Both the position numbers and the translations under genes were made by a program. From Ramlibacter tataouinensis (GTDB lineage: Bacteria > Pseudomonadota > Gammaproteobacteria > Burkholderiales > Burkholderiaceae_C), in NCBI RefSeq assembly GCF_001580455.1, contig NZ_CP010951.1, positions 4,179,001 through 4,243,000 on the forward strand: 64,000 nucleotides of DNA, written 5' to 3'. The notes under the pieces were generated by a model, which saw only the letters and a list, made by a program, of their open reading frames with translations, did no database searches and was not told the DNA's origin. Positions 36,839 through 44,390 of this stretch are shown here, piece by piece. Positions within the stretch are counted from its first letter, which is position 1. Each line of letters starts with the position of its first letter.

Positions 36839-37648
36839 ATGGTTGGCGCCGCCTCGCTCGCCCGGCATGTTGGTCTCTGCGCCGCGCTTTGGGTCGGCTC
36901 CGTGGCTGCCCAGCAATTGCCGCCAGCCGGCAGCGCCGCCATGAAGGCCTCGGGTTTGCTTCAGCTGGGCCGCGTCGCTTTCGCGCTCCCACCGGGGGAA
37001 TGGCAAGTCCTGCCCATGCAAGACATCGAAATCCGCAAGACGGATTACTCATGCAGGTGCGAGCGGACTCAGAGCTCCGGCGATCACTATCCCGTGCAGC
37101 AGGCGTTTGCAGTGCAAGTGGATCCTGCGACACGGCAACTGAAGGCAGCGATGTACTTCAGGGCATCGCAATCGACCATCCCGATGCTGCGTGTGTGGCT
37201 TACCACGGCCTGCGAGGCGCGGTCGTCTCCGTTGCATAGGGACGGCATGGATGGGCACTTCAACAACCCTGCGTGCCTCACGATCGAGGCGGTCGACGGC
37301 CCGTCCACGGGGCCGCAGCAAGAGGTCGAAACCTGGTTGTGGGACTGGATGAAGGCCAATGGCGTCGCGATTCCGCAGGTGCTCCTCGCTGCGAAATACC
37401 TCAAGTACGGCACCGGTGAGCAGGTCTGGGCCTTGTCCTACGTGAACCCGGATGCCCATGGCATCAGCCCCAGCGCCCAGCGCAATCGTGAAGAGTGGTC
37501 ACCGGACGCCGTGAAGGCGGATCCGCGCAAGTCGGAGTACCTGGCCCGGTTCAAGGCATGGAGCTACAAGATGGCGCAAGAGTCGCGGCTCTCGTTGCTG
37601 GACCACAAGCCAAAAGAGCCCGGCCTGCCGGCGATACCCTCGATGTGA
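36839..37648 (+). CDS. secreted protein of unknown function
   Basis: 269 residues with a signal peptide (ARHVGLCAALWVGSVAA, then QQLPP). The mature part has Cys in SCRCERT, TACEAR and NPACLT and a Trp-rich stretch VETWLWDWMKANGVAIPQ, but no domain I can name. No ribosome binding site stands out before ATG 36839. It lies between two direct copies of the MetE-like gene's 3' end and is unrelated to the pil and van genes beside it, so it looks inserted. It has its own terminator at 37670. Confidence 0.7.
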   Translation: MVGAASLARHVGLCAALWVGSVAAQQLPPAGSAAMKASGLLQLGRVAFALPPGEWQVLPMQDIEIRKTDYSCRCERTQSSGDHYPVQQAFAVQVDPATRQLKAAMYFRASQSTIPMLRVWLTTACEARSSPLHRDGMDGHFNNPACLTIEAVDGPSTGPQQEVETWLWDWMKANGVAIPQVLLAAKYLKYGTGEQVWALSYVNPDAHGISPSAQRNREEWSPDAVKADPRKSEYLARFKAWSYKMAQESRLSLLDHKPKEPGLPAIPSM

Positions 37649-37669
37649 CCTGAGCTTCGACTCCAGACG

Positions 37670-37697
37670 GCCCCACCGCCCGGTGGGGCGTCCCTTT
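37670..37697. terminator. terminator between the secreted orphan and the MetE-like gene
   Basis: Stem GCCCCACC, loop GCCC, GGTGGGGC, followed on the plus strand by GTCCCTTTT. Lies between converging genes and may also serve the minus strand. Confidence 0.7.
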
Positions 37698-37710
37698 TGC
37701 GCGGCTGCGC

Positions 37711-38826
37711 TCAGTTCTCGCCCCAGACCTCGCGCGCCGTCTCGACCACCAGGCGCAGCTTGTTGCGCTGGTCCTCCACCGCGATGTTGTTGCCGTGCAC
37801 GGTGCTGGAGAAACCGCACTGCGGCGACAGGGCCAGTTGCTCCATCGGTGCGTGCTTCGCGGCCTCGTCGATACGCCGCTTCAGGTCATCCTTGCGCTCG
37901 AGTTGGCCGAATTTCGTCGTCACCAGCCCGAGCACCACGGTCTTGCCCTTGGGCAGGTAGCGCAGCGGCCGGAAGTCGCCGGAGCGGTCGTCGTCGTACT
38001 CCATGAAGTAGGCGTCCAGGTCCATCTCGCGCAGCAGCGCCTCGGCGACCGGCTCGTAGTTGCCCTGGGCGGCGAAGGTGCTCTTGAAGTTGCCTCGGCA
38101 CAGGTGCATGGCCAGGAGCATGCCCTGGGGCTTTTGCGCCACCACCTTGTTGATGAACTTGGCGTAGCGGTGCGGCAGTTCGTTGGGGTCGTCGCCGCGC
38201 TGGCGGGCGGCTTCCCGCATCTTTTCGTCGCACAGGTAGGCCATGTTGGTGTCGTCCATCTGCACATAGCGGCAGCCGGCCGCGTACAGCGAGCGCAGCT
38301 CGTCGCCGTAGGCCTGGGCGACGTCGTCGTAGAAGACCGGGTCGAGCTCGGGATAGGCATCTTTGCTGATGCCGGCGCGGCCGCCGCGGAAATGCAGCAT
38401 GGTGGGCGAGGGGATGGTCACCTTGGGCGTGTGGCCCGCGCTCACCTGCGCCTTCAGGTATTCGAAGTCGGCTTTCTGGATGTCCTTGGCATGGCGCACC
38501 TTGTCCACCACGCGCATCACCGGCGGGGCGAGTTCTTCCGTGCCGTCGGGCTTCCTGATCGTGACCGGGATGTCGGTCTTGACGCCGCCGATCTGCTCCA
38601 GGAAGTCGATGTGGAAGTAGGTGCGGCGGAATTCGCCGTCGGTCACGCTCTTGAGGCCGATGTCCTCCTGGAACTTCACGATCTCCGCGATCGCCTTGTC
38701 CTCGACTTCGCGCAGCTGCGCCGGCGTGATCTCGCCCTTGGCCTTCTTCTCGCGCGCCTCCAGCAGGTACTTGGGACGCAGGAAGCTGCCGACATGGTCA
38801 TAACGGGCAGGGAGTTTCATCATCAT
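37711..38826 (-). CDS. cobalamin-independent methionine synthase II family protein (MetE C-terminal-like)
   Basis: 371 residues, the catalytic half of MetE only (YxjG/YxjH-like). TIM-barrel with the zinc ligands in AMHLCRGNF and SPQCGFS, and substrate acids in VTDGEFRR and YVQMDDTNM. Starts as ATG-ATG-ATG after GGAGACG. It follows vanB by 51 bp, with a TAGGGCCTG hairpin between, and may be co-transcribed with vanAB. Such proteins transfer methyl groups from an unknown donor; whether this one works with vanillate demethylation is not shown by sequence. Confidence 0.85.
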   Translation of the reverse strand: MMMKLPARYDHVGSFLRPKYLLEAREKKAKGEITPAQLREVEDKAIAEIVKFQEDIGLKSVTDGEFRRTYFHIDFLEQIGGVKTDIPVTIRKPDGTEELAPPVMRVVDKVRHAKDIQKADFEYLKAQVSAGHTPKVTIPSPTMLHFRGGRAGISKDAYPELDPVFYDDVAQAYGDELRSLYAAGCRYVQMDDTNMAYLCDEKMREAARQRGDDPNELPHRYAKFINKVVAQKPQGMLLAMHLCRGNFKSTFAAQGNYEPVAEALLREMDLDAYFMEYDDDRSGDFRPLRYLPKGKTVVLGLVTTKFGQLERKDDLKRRIDEAAKHAPMEQLALSPQCGFSSTVHGNNIAVEDQRNKLRLVVETAREVWGEN

Positions 38827-38854
38827 CGTCTCCTCGGGTCGTGAGTTGCAAATT

Positions 38855-38876
38855 TAGGGCCTGTTAGCAGGCCCTA
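38855..38876 (-). repeat. stop-codon hairpin, TAGGGCCTG type, copy B
   Basis: 9-bp perfect stem TAGGGCCTG/CAGGCCCTA with a 4-base loop, starting 1 base after the vanB stop TGA. Related to the hairpins at 5480, 58573 and 63170. Confidence 0.7.
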
Positions 38877-38877
38877 C

Positions 38878-39834
38878 TCAGAGATCGAGCACCAGCACCG
38901 GGCTCCTGGCCCGTGAGCAGCAGGGCGTGAACTGGTCGTGCCGCGCTTTCTCCTCGTCGGTGAAATACATGTCGCGGTGGTCGCACTCGCCTTCGAGCAC
39001 GCGCGTGATGCAGGTGCCGCACACGCCCTGCTCGCAGGAGGTGAGGACCTGGAGGCCCGCCTCGGCGAGCGCCTGGACCACCGTCTGCTGGGGGGCAACG
39101 CGCACCAGCTGGCCGCTGCTGGCGATCTTCACCTCGAAGGCCCGGTCGCCGGAATTGTCCTGGGCCGCGCCCGCGAAGTACTCGACGTGGACCTGCGCGC
39201 CCGGCCAGCCCAGCTGCCTGGCGCCTTCGGTCACGTGCTGGATGAAGCCCGCCGGGCCGCAGACGTACAGGTGGGTCTGCGCGTCGGTGCGGCCGATGGC
39301 TTGCGCCAGGTCGAGCTTCTGGGCCGGCGGCCCGTCGTCGAAATGGAAGCGCACCCGCGAGGCAAAGGGCGACGCCGCGATCTCGGCCGCGAACGCGGTT
39401 CTTGCCTGCGAGCGCGTGCAGTAGTGCAGCTCGAAATCGGCGCCCACGGCCTGCAGCCGGTGCGCCATGCACAGCAGTGGCGTGATGCCGATGCCGCCGG
39501 CCAACAGCACGGTGCGCACGGCGTGCACCAGCGGGAAGTGGTTGCGCGGCTCGCTGATCTGCAGCAGGTCGCCCTCATGGATGCGCTCGTGCATCGCGGC
39601 CGAGCCGCCGCGGGAGTTCGCGTCGCGCAGCACGGCGATGCGGTAGACCTGCGCTTCAGCATGCCGGTTGCACAGGGAATACTGGCGCGTGATGCCGCCC
39701 GGCAAATGCACGTCCACATGCGAGCCGGCGCTGAAGGCGGGCAGGGGCCGTCCGTCCGGGCGCGCCAGCTCGTAGCTGGCGATGCCCTCAGCCTCGGGCG
39801 CCTTGCGCAGGACCTTGACTTCGATCGTGCTCAT
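38878..39834 (-). CDS. vanB: vanillate O-demethylase reductase subunit
   Basis: 318 residues from ATG 39834 (frame open far upstream as a shadow of vanA). Phthalate dioxygenase reductase type: FMN domain (RQYSLCNRH, the RxYSL flavin motif), NAD domain (VLLAGGIGITPLLCMAHRL), and a C-terminal plant-type [2Fe-2S] with CEQGVCGTC and a later TPCC. Passes electrons from NADH to VanA. The ATG shares a base with the vanA stop (TGATG), so the two subunits are made together. Confidence 0.93.
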   Translation of the reverse strand: MSTIEVKVLRKAPEAEGIASYELARPDGRPLPAFSAGSHVDVHLPGGITRQYSLCNRHAEAQVYRIAVLRDANSRGGSAAMHERIHEGDLLQISEPRNHFPLVHAVRTVLLAGGIGITPLLCMAHRLQAVGADFELHYCTRSQARTAFAAEIAASPFASRVRFHFDDGPPAQKLDLAQAIGRTDAQTHLYVCGPAGFIQHVTEGARQLGWPGAQVHVEYFAGAAQDNSGDRAFEVKIASSGQLVRVAPQQTVVQALAEAGLQVLTSCEQGVCGTCITRVLEGECDHRDMYFTDEEKARHDQFTPCCSRARSPVLVLDL

Positions 39835-40892
39835 CAGGCGACGAGTGTGCGTGGCTGCTGGGCGGCCGGCTGTTCGGCGGCTACCAGGCGGTCGATGATG
39901 CGCCGCGCCTGCACGCCGCCCGCATCCACGTTCAGCATCAGCAGCTTGCGGTCGGGATAGCGCAGCAGATTGGCCTGCTGCTCTTCCAGGACCTGGGTGT
40001 CTTCGGCGAACACCTTGCCCTGGCCTTCCTTGATCTGCGCCGTCAGCGCCTTGTCCCTGGGGTTGAACTTGCGCGCCATGCCCCAGAAGTACCACATGCT
40101 CTTGTCGGTCTCCGGCGTGAGGAAGTCCACCACCACGCTGTAGACCTTGTCCTTGGGGTCGGCGTGGTAGCCGCCCTTGCCGGCCAGGGCCACGCCGACT
40201 TCGATCATCACGTGGCTTGGCGGGTGGAAGTGGCAGACCTGCCAGCGGTCCACCGGCTGGTCGTCGGGCAGGTGGTTGCCGCGCAGGTTGGCGCGCCAGA
40301 AGGGCGGCGCCATCACCTGGTCCATGAAGCGGCTGGTGGTCACATGGTCGCCTTCGGCCTTGGTGCTCACCGGCGTTTCGTCGATCTCCTTCTGGCCGAT
40401 GCTGGTGGTGTGCACATAGGTCTCGTGCGTGAGGTCCATCAGGTTGTCCACCATGAGCCGGTAGTCGCACTTGATGTGGTACAGGCCGCCGCCGTAGGCC
40501 CACTCGGGGTTGTCGGCCCATTCCAGGTGGTGGATCTTGTCCGTGTGGGCCAGGGCCGGGTCGCCCGGCCAGACCCAGATGAAGCCGTATTTCTCGGCCA
40601 CCGGAAAGGCGCGGATCTTCGGGAAGCCCTGCACCCGCTGGCCGGGCATGGACACGGTCTTGCCGTCGCAGCCCATGGCCAGGCCGTGGTAGCCGCACAC
40701 CAGCTGGCCTTCGCAGACACGGCCCAGCGACAGCGGCGCGCCCCGGTGGGGGCAGAAGTCCTCCAGCGCGGCGACCTGGCCGGCGGCCGGCCGGTAGATG
40801 ACCATCCTCTCATTGCAGACGGTGCGCCCCAGGGGCTTCTCATCGATCTCGTCGGGGGTGGCGGCGACGTACCAGGCGTTCCTCGGAAACAT
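39834..40892 (-). CDS. vanA: vanillate O-demethylase oxygenase subunit
   Basis: 352 residues, Rieske oxygenase turning vanillate into protocatechuate plus formaldehyde. Rieske ligands C47PH49 and C66GYH69; the mononuclear iron site is in NLMDLTHETYVH with H156 and H161. MFPRNAWYVAATPDEI and the WADNPEWAYGGGLYHI region closely match known VanA. It is divergent from the gntR gene across 136 bp that hold two TGTATACA sites, one inside its promoter. Confidence 0.95.
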   Translation of the reverse strand: MFPRNAWYVAATPDEIDEKPLGRTVCNERMVIYRPAAGQVAALEDFCPHRGAPLSLGRVCEGQLVCGYHGLAMGCDGKTVSMPGQRVQGFPKIRAFPVAEKYGFIWVWPGDPALAHTDKIHHLEWADNPEWAYGGGLYHIKCDYRLMVDNLMDLTHETYVHTTSIGQKEIDETPVSTKAEGDHVTTSRFMDQVMAPPFWRANLRGNHLPDDQPVDRWQVCHFHPPSHVMIEVGVALAGKGGYHADPKDKVYSVVVDFLTPETDKSMWYFWGMARKFNPRDKALTAQIKEGQGKVFAEDTQVLEEQQANLLRYPDRKLLMLNVDAGGVQARRIIDRLVAAEQPAAQQPRTLVA

Positions 40893-40919
40893 GAATCGGG
40901 ACCTCGAATTGATTGCGTC

Positions 40920-40947
40920 AGAATACGCGATGTATACAATGCGTCAA
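40920..40947 (-). promoter_or_regulatory. vanA promoter with an operator in its spacer
   Basis: On the minus strand TTGACG (40947-40942) and TATTCT (40925-40920) are 16 bases apart, 27 bp before the vanA ATG. The TGTATACA palindrome lies wholly within the spacer, the right place for repression by steric block. Confidence 0.65.
40931..40938. promoter_or_regulatory. candidate GntR operator 1, vanA side
   Basis: Palindrome TGTATACA with flanks ATGTATACAAT. Same 8-base core as the site at 41019. FCD-type GntR proteins typically bind TNGTNNNACNA-like palindromes, which this matches. Confidence 0.6.
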
Positions 40948-41018
40948 GGTCCGATGGGCTTCTCCCGAGGGAACTTCTTTGCATAGCTGGCATTCCAAAC
41001 CGCTATTTCGCGCTCAAC

Positions 41019-41026
41019 TGTATACA
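41019..41026. promoter_or_regulatory. candidate GntR operator 2, next to the gntR start
   Basis: Perfect 10-base palindrome CTGTATACAG centred here, ending 2 bases before the gntR ATG. Suggests autorepression, and with operator 1 (88 bp away) possible looping. Confidence 0.6.
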
Positions 41027-41028
41027 GC

Positions 41029-41781
41029 ATGAGCGCCCGCAACTCGACCGTGGCACTGGATGCGGAGGGTTCGCAGGCCGTCAAGGCGCAGGTGAAATTG
41101 CGCGAACTGATCCTGGCCGGCGAACTGCCCGCCGGCGCGCGCATCGCCGAACTGGCCATCGTGGAAAAGCTGGGCATGTCGCGCACGCCCATCCGCGCCG
41201 CGCTGATGCGGCTGGAGCAGGAGGGCTTGCTCGAGGCGCTGGCCGGCGGCGGCTACGCGGTGCGGGTCTTCTCCGAACGCGACGTCGCCGATGCGATCGA
41301 GATGCGCGGCACGGTCGAAGGGCTGGCCGCCCGGCTGGCGGCCGAGCGCGGCGTGCCGGGCGAGATCCTGAATGAAGCCAGGCAATGCCTGGCCCGGATC
41401 GACGACTTGCTCGCGCAGCCGCGCCTGAACGACGCGGCCTTCTCGCGCTACGTCGAACTCAACCAGCGCTTCCACACGCTGCTGCGCGAGATGGCGGGCA
41501 GTCCCGTGATCGCGCGCGAGCTCGACCGGGTGGTCAGCCTGCCGTTCGCCTCGCCCTCGGCCTTCGTGGCGGTGCAGGCCGGATCGGCGCATTCGCGCGA
41601 CATGCTCATCGTCGCGCAGGACCAGCACCGCGAGGTGCTGGCCGCGATCGAGCGGCGCGAGGGCGCGCGCGCCGAAGCCATCATGCGCGAGCATTCGCGC
41701 CTGGCGCAGCGCAACCTGCGTGAGGCGCTGCGCAGCCACAGCCAGCGAATGCCGGGCGTTCGGCTGATCCGCCCGCAGTGA
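41029..41781 (+). CDS. GntR-family regulator, FCD subfamily (VanR-like)
   Basis: 250 residues. N-terminal winged helix (LRELILAGELPAGARIAELAIVEKLGMSRTPIRAALMRLEQEG is spread over about residues 24-65), then an all-helical FCD effector domain with metal-type residues (ELNQRFHTLLREMAGS, QDQHREVLAAIERR). Divergent from vanAB with operator-like TGTATACA sites at both promoters, so most likely a vanillate-responsive repressor of vanAB and itself. Convergent with the next gene, 4 bp apart. Confidence 0.88.
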   Translation: MSARNSTVALDAEGSQAVKAQVKLRELILAGELPAGARIAELAIVEKLGMSRTPIRAALMRLEQEGLLEALAGGGYAVRVFSERDVADAIEMRGTVEGLAARLAAERGVPGEILNEARQCLARIDDLLAQPRLNDAAFSRYVELNQRFHTLLREMAGSPVIARELDRVVSLPFASPSAFVAVQAGSAHSRDMLIVAQDQHREVLAAIERREGARAEAIMREHSRLAQRNLREALRSHSQRMPGVRLIRPQ

Positions 41782-41785
41782 TCTA

Positions 41786-42922
41786 TCAATATTTCAGCTT
41801 GCCGTCGGCGCCGATCACGCCGATGTCGACGAAGCGGCTGCCGACCATGCCGGAAGCGAAGTTGACGCGGAAGCCGCCGAAATCGATGTCGCCGGCCGCA
41901 TGGAGCGCGCGCTCCAGCGATGCGGGGGAGATCTCCTTGTCCCGGCTGCGGCGAAGCGCCTCCACGACCGTGCGCGCCGAGAGATAGCCCTCGAGGTGGA
42001 AGTTGCTGTACTCCTGCAGCTGCGGGAACTCGGCCTTCATGGCGGCGTGGAAGTCCCGGTGCAGCGGCAGGGTGGCGCCGTTGGGGTTGGGGTAGGTCTG
42101 GGCGATGCCCACGCCGCGCGCACCCTCGATGCCGGCGAGCTTCACGACCAGCCCGGGCGGCACGTAGGAAAGCACGAAGATCGATTGCGACACGCCCGCC
42201 TTGCGCAGCGCCGCCACGCCTTCGGCCATGAAACGGGGCGCGCCCACGATGAGCACGCCCTGGCTGCCCAGTTTGGCCATCTCCTGCGCCGCGGCCGTCA
42301 GCGCCGCCGCTTCCGTGGCCGACTTGACGCCCTTGATCTCGATGCCGCCGGTGCGGCTCGCCTCCTGCTGCGCGACCTGTATCCCCGAGCTGCCCATCAC
42401 GAAGTCCTGGTACAGCACGCCCAGGCGGGTCATGCCCAAGGTGCGGGCGTGGTTGACGATTTTCTCGATCTGCTGCTTGTCGCCGGCGCGGATGTGGAAC
42501 AGGCGCGGATGGCCCGGGTTGCGCAGGCTCTCGGCGCCGGGGATGGCGTTCATGACCACCACGTCGTTCTTGTCGAGCAGCTTGTCGCCGAGCGCGCGCG
42601 CCAGGGCGGCCGACCCGATGGGCGAGAGCAGGGCCACGGGCTTGCGATCCATCGCCTTGTCCAGTTGCTCGGCAAAGCCTTCGGCCGAGTAGCGGTCGTC
42701 CAGCTCGAAGAAGGCCAGCTTGCGGCCTCGCACGCCGCCGGCTTTGTTGGCCTGTGCGATGTAGGCCTTGATGCCCTGGTTGGTTTCAGGCGCATCGGGC
42801 ACCGGGATCACGGTGAACGGGCCGATCTGCCCCAGCACGATGTCCTGCCCCTGCGCGGCCTGCGCCATGCAAAGGGCGAGCGCGAGCGAAGCACCCCAGC
42901 GTTTCAGTGACTGCGTTCCCAT
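41786..42922 (-). CDS. ABC transporter substrate-binding protein
   Basis: 378 residues from ATG 42922, which follows GTGGAGTC; a GTG seven codons earlier is possible. Signal peptide ...ASLALALCMAQAAQG then QDIVLGQIGPF. Peripla_BP_6 fold. Its C-terminus (DIDFGGFRVNF... VDIGVIGADGKL) resembles that of the binding protein at 2595, so the two belong to the same subgroup. No permease on its strand; the liv genes across the divergent promoter could serve it. Confidence 0.83.
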   Translation of the reverse strand: MGTQSLKRWGASLALALCMAQAAQGQDIVLGQIGPFTVIPVPDAPETNQGIKAYIAQANKAGGVRGRKLAFFELDDRYSAEGFAEQLDKAMDRKPVALLSPIGSAALARALGDKLLDKNDVVVMNAIPGAESLRNPGHPRLFHIRAGDKQQIEKIVNHARTLGMTRLGVLYQDFVMGSSGIQVAQQEASRTGGIEIKGVKSATEAAALTAAAQEMAKLGSQGVLIVGAPRFMAEGVAALRKAGVSQSIFVLSYVPPGLVVKLAGIEGARGVGIAQTYPNPNGATLPLHRDFHAAMKAEFPQLQEYSNFHLEGYLSARTVVEALRRSRDKEISPASLERALHAAGDIDFGGFRVNFASGMVGSRFVDIGVIGADGKLKY

Positions 42923-42980
42923 GACTCCACGACTCCTCTTCACTCCTCTTGTGAGGTGCGTGACTCTGCGGCAAAAATAG

Positions 42981-43012
42981 ATCAGTTGCTATCGCAAAGC
43001 CGCATAACTGAT
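42981..43012. promoter_or_regulatory. inverted repeat in the divergent promoter region of two binding-protein genes
   Basis: ATCAGTT and AACTGAT 18 bases apart in an AT-richer part of the 192-bp gap between the divergent binding-protein genes. Could be an operator for a shared regulator; no regulator is assigned. Confidence 0.4.
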
Positions 43013-43114
43013 AGAGGCAGTGCAGCCTTTGCTATGGCAATGGGGGCGCCCAGAATTCCGGCAACACGGGCGCTATGCTCGTTGTCGCGCCTTGCCATCC
43101 ACCGAGGAGACCAC

Positions 43115-44287
43115 ATGACCAAGAGAACTTTCCTGCGCGCTGCGGCCGCCGTGGCGGCCCTGTGCGCCAGCGGCGTGGCCTTTGCCCAGGCCGCCCCCTT
43201 CAAGATCGGATTGATCCTGCCCATGACTGGCGGGCAGGCCACCACCGGCCGCCAGATCGAAGCAGCGGTGCGGCTGTGGATCGCGCAGAACGGTGACACG
43301 GTGGCGGGCCGCAAGGTGCAGCTGATCGTCAAGGACGACACCAGCCTGCCGGATGTGACGCGCCGGGTCGCCCAGGAACTGGTGGTCAATGACAAGGTGG
43401 ATGTGCTGGCCGGCTTCGGCATCACGCCCTCGGCACTGGCCGTGGCGCCGATCGCCACCCAGTCGAAGACCCCGCAGGTCGTGATGGCCGCGGCCACCTC
43501 CAGCATCACCGAGGCCTCGCCCTACATCGTGCGCAGCAGTTTCACGCTGCCGCAGGCGGCGGTCGCCATGGGCGACTGGGCGCCCAAGAACAACATCAAG
43601 ACCGTGGTGACGCTGGTCACCGACTACGGTCCGGGCATCGACGCCGAGAAGTACTTCAGCGAGCGCTTCCTGTTCAACGGGGGCAAGGTGCTCGACAAGC
43701 TGCGCGTGCCGCTGCGCAATCCGGACTTCGCGCCGTTCCTGCAGAAGGTGCGCGACCTCAAGCCCGACGCCCTGTTCGTGTTCGTGCCCTCGGGCGCGGG
43801 TGCCGCGGTGATGAAGCAGTTCGGCGAGCGCGGCATGGACAAGGCCGGCATCCGCCTGATCGGAACCGGCGACGTGACCGACGACGACCAGCTCAACGAC
43901 ATGGGCGAGGTGGCGCTGGGCGTGGTGACTTCGCACCACTATTCCACGGCGCACCCGTCGGCGGCCAACAAGAAGTTCGTCGACGAATTCATGAAGGCCA
44001 ACAAGGGCCTGCGCCCGAACTTCATGGCCGTGGGCGGCTACGACGGCATGCGCGTGATCTATGAAGCGCTGAAGAAGACCGGCGGCAAGGGCGGCGGCGA
44101 CGCGCTGCTGGCCGGCATGAAGGGCCAGATCTTCGAAAGCCCGCGCGGCCCGGTGTTCATCGACGCCCAGACCCGCGACATCGTGCAGAACATCTACCTG
44201 CGCAAGGTGGAGAAGAAGGACGGGCAGCTGTGGAACCTCGAGTTCGACGTGCTCAAGGATGTGAAGGACCCGGGAAAGTCCAAGTAA
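43115..44287 (+). CDS. ABC transporter substrate-binding protein, aromatic/branched-chain type
   Basis: 390 residues; AGGAGA precedes ATG 43115. Signal peptide MTKRTFLRAAAAVAALCASGVAFA, then a mature part starting FKIGLILPMTGGQATTG. VTDYGPGIDAEKYFSE and VGGYDGMRVIYEALKK are frequent in binding proteins for aromatic acids in this order, though the ligand is inference. First gene of an SBP-livHMGF operon, flanked by the vanAB and pmd gene groups. Confidence 0.88.
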   Translation: MTKRTFLRAAAAVAALCASGVAFAQAAPFKIGLILPMTGGQATTGRQIEAAVRLWIAQNGDTVAGRKVQLIVKDDTSLPDVTRRVAQELVVNDKVDVLAGFGITPSALAVAPIATQSKTPQVVMAAATSSITEASPYIVRSSFTLPQAAVAMGDWAPKNNIKTVVTLVTDYGPGIDAEKYFSERFLFNGGKVLDKLRVPLRNPDFAPFLQKVRDLKPDALFVFVPSGAGAAVMKQFGERGMDKAGIRLIGTGDVTDDDQLNDMGEVALGVVTSHHYSTAHPSAANKKFVDEFMKANKGLRPNFMAVGGYDGMRVIYEALKKTGGKGGGDALLAGMKGQIFESPRGPVFIDAQTRDIVQNIYLRKVEKKDGQLWNLEFDVLKDVKDPGKSK

Positions 44288-44295
44288 ATCCGGCT

Positions 44296-44376
44296 CCTTC
44301 CCCCTCCGGGGGAAGGCTGGGATGGGGGCGCCAGTTCAGATGCGCCCCCACCCAACCCTCCCCCGGAGGGGGAGGG
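44296..44376. repeat. compound palindrome between binding protein and livH
   Basis: Three stems in the 103-bp gap: CCTTCCCCC-TCC-GGGGGAAGG (44296-44316), a wider GGGGGCG/CGCCCCC pair, and CCCTCCCCC-GGA-GGGGGAGGG (44356-44376). The two ends are also inverted repeats of each other. A REP-like element placed where it could lower liv gene expression relative to the binding protein. Confidence 0.7.
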
Positions 44377-44390
44377 CTTAGAGAAATCCC

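Noticed and set aside
36653..37021. 122-codon minus-strand ORF as a real gene
   Set aside because: Only its last part matches the MetE-like C-terminus, after a frameshift, and it runs through the leader of the 36839 gene; treated as a pseudogene remnant.
38878..40698. 606-codon frame joining vanB with a vanA shadow
   Set aside because: The first half is an out-of-frame reading of vanA; VanB homology starts at ATG 39834.
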